Notes under the pieces: model-generated
Database searches by the model: none
The model's input: only the letters and a program-made list of their open reading frames with translations
What the model was told of the DNA's origin: nothing
Part shown: positions 63,977 through 64,000 of the stretch, in pieces
Layout of the letters: every line of letters begins with the position of its first letter
Position numbering within the stretch: the first letter of the stretch is position 1
Translations under genes and position numbers: made by a program
Source: Ampullaceana balthica
Taxonomy: Eukaryota > Mollusca > Gastropoda > Lymnaeidae
DNA length: 64,000 bases
Direction: 5' to 3'
Assembly (NCBI GenBank): GCA_944989445.1
Contig: CALYLW010000019.1
Span: forward strand, 248,001-312,000

Positions 63977-64000
63977 CTGTAAAGGAGAAATTAAAATTAG

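Overview
The window is a eukaryotic, almost certainly invertebrate metazoan, repeat landscape and not a conventional gene neighbourhood. Support for this: AT-rich non-coding DNA, microsatellites, apparent introns, no operons, and a dense pile of animal transposon families (L1/Tx1-type LINEs, Ty3-like LTR elements, Ginger1, hAT, Mutator-like, P element, pogo/Tigger, Merlin, Helitron). A p53-family DNA-binding domain of p63-like type confirms a metazoan source. A mollusc or arthropod would fit; the species cannot be read from the sequence. No ordinary host housekeeping gene was recognised.

Layout. 1-2.7 kb: non-coding with dispersed repeats. 2.7-3.5 kb: small Helitron-like element swollen by (GTT)n. 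3.5-8.4 kb: broken multi-exon unknown gene, SWIM-finger transposase fragment, LINE tail and hAT N-terminus. 8.4-11.1 kb: Ty3-like LTR element with integrase ahead of reverse transcriptase. 11.2-12.4 kb: LINE ORF1. 13.0-16.5 kb: 5'-truncated LINE (copy A). 16.5-23.4 kb: apparently complete Ginger1 transposon with CCGG target duplications and an intact integrase-Ulp1 protease gene. 25.2-26.8 kb: Ty3 and LINE ORF1 fragments. 27.2-34.4 kb: mosaic of Mutator-like, FLYWCH-MULE, ZBED-type hAT, pogo and P-element pieces.

34.7-37.8 kb is the most striking segment. A second copy of the Mutator-like element has lost about 555 bp of its interior, and in its place carries a Ty3 reverse transcriptase/RNase H piece followed by an intronless, uninterrupted p53-family DNA-binding plus tetramerisation domain that runs in frame into transposase sequence. 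38.5-42.1 kb: pogo tail, Merlin transposase, coiled-coil and Gag-like remnants. 44.8-51.8 kb: nearly intact LINE (copy B) with, upstream of ORF1 and ORF2, a 505-codon ORF of unknown family. The same ORF precedes ORF1/ORF2 in a deletion-riddled third copy (C, 60.2-62.1 kb), so it appears to belong to the element. 52-57 kb: tandem and dispersed repeats, a FLYWCH-MULE and a hAT MITE. 57.8-60.0 kb: hAT transposase in two pieces in swapped order. 63-64 kb: Pif1-like helicase cut by the window edge.

A system-level feature: every coding segment I could recognise (about 25 transposon-derived pieces) lies on the minus strand. That uniform orientation, with heavy nesting of fragments, is what a uni-strand piRNA cluster of the flamenco type looks like, although sequence alone cannot prove such a role.
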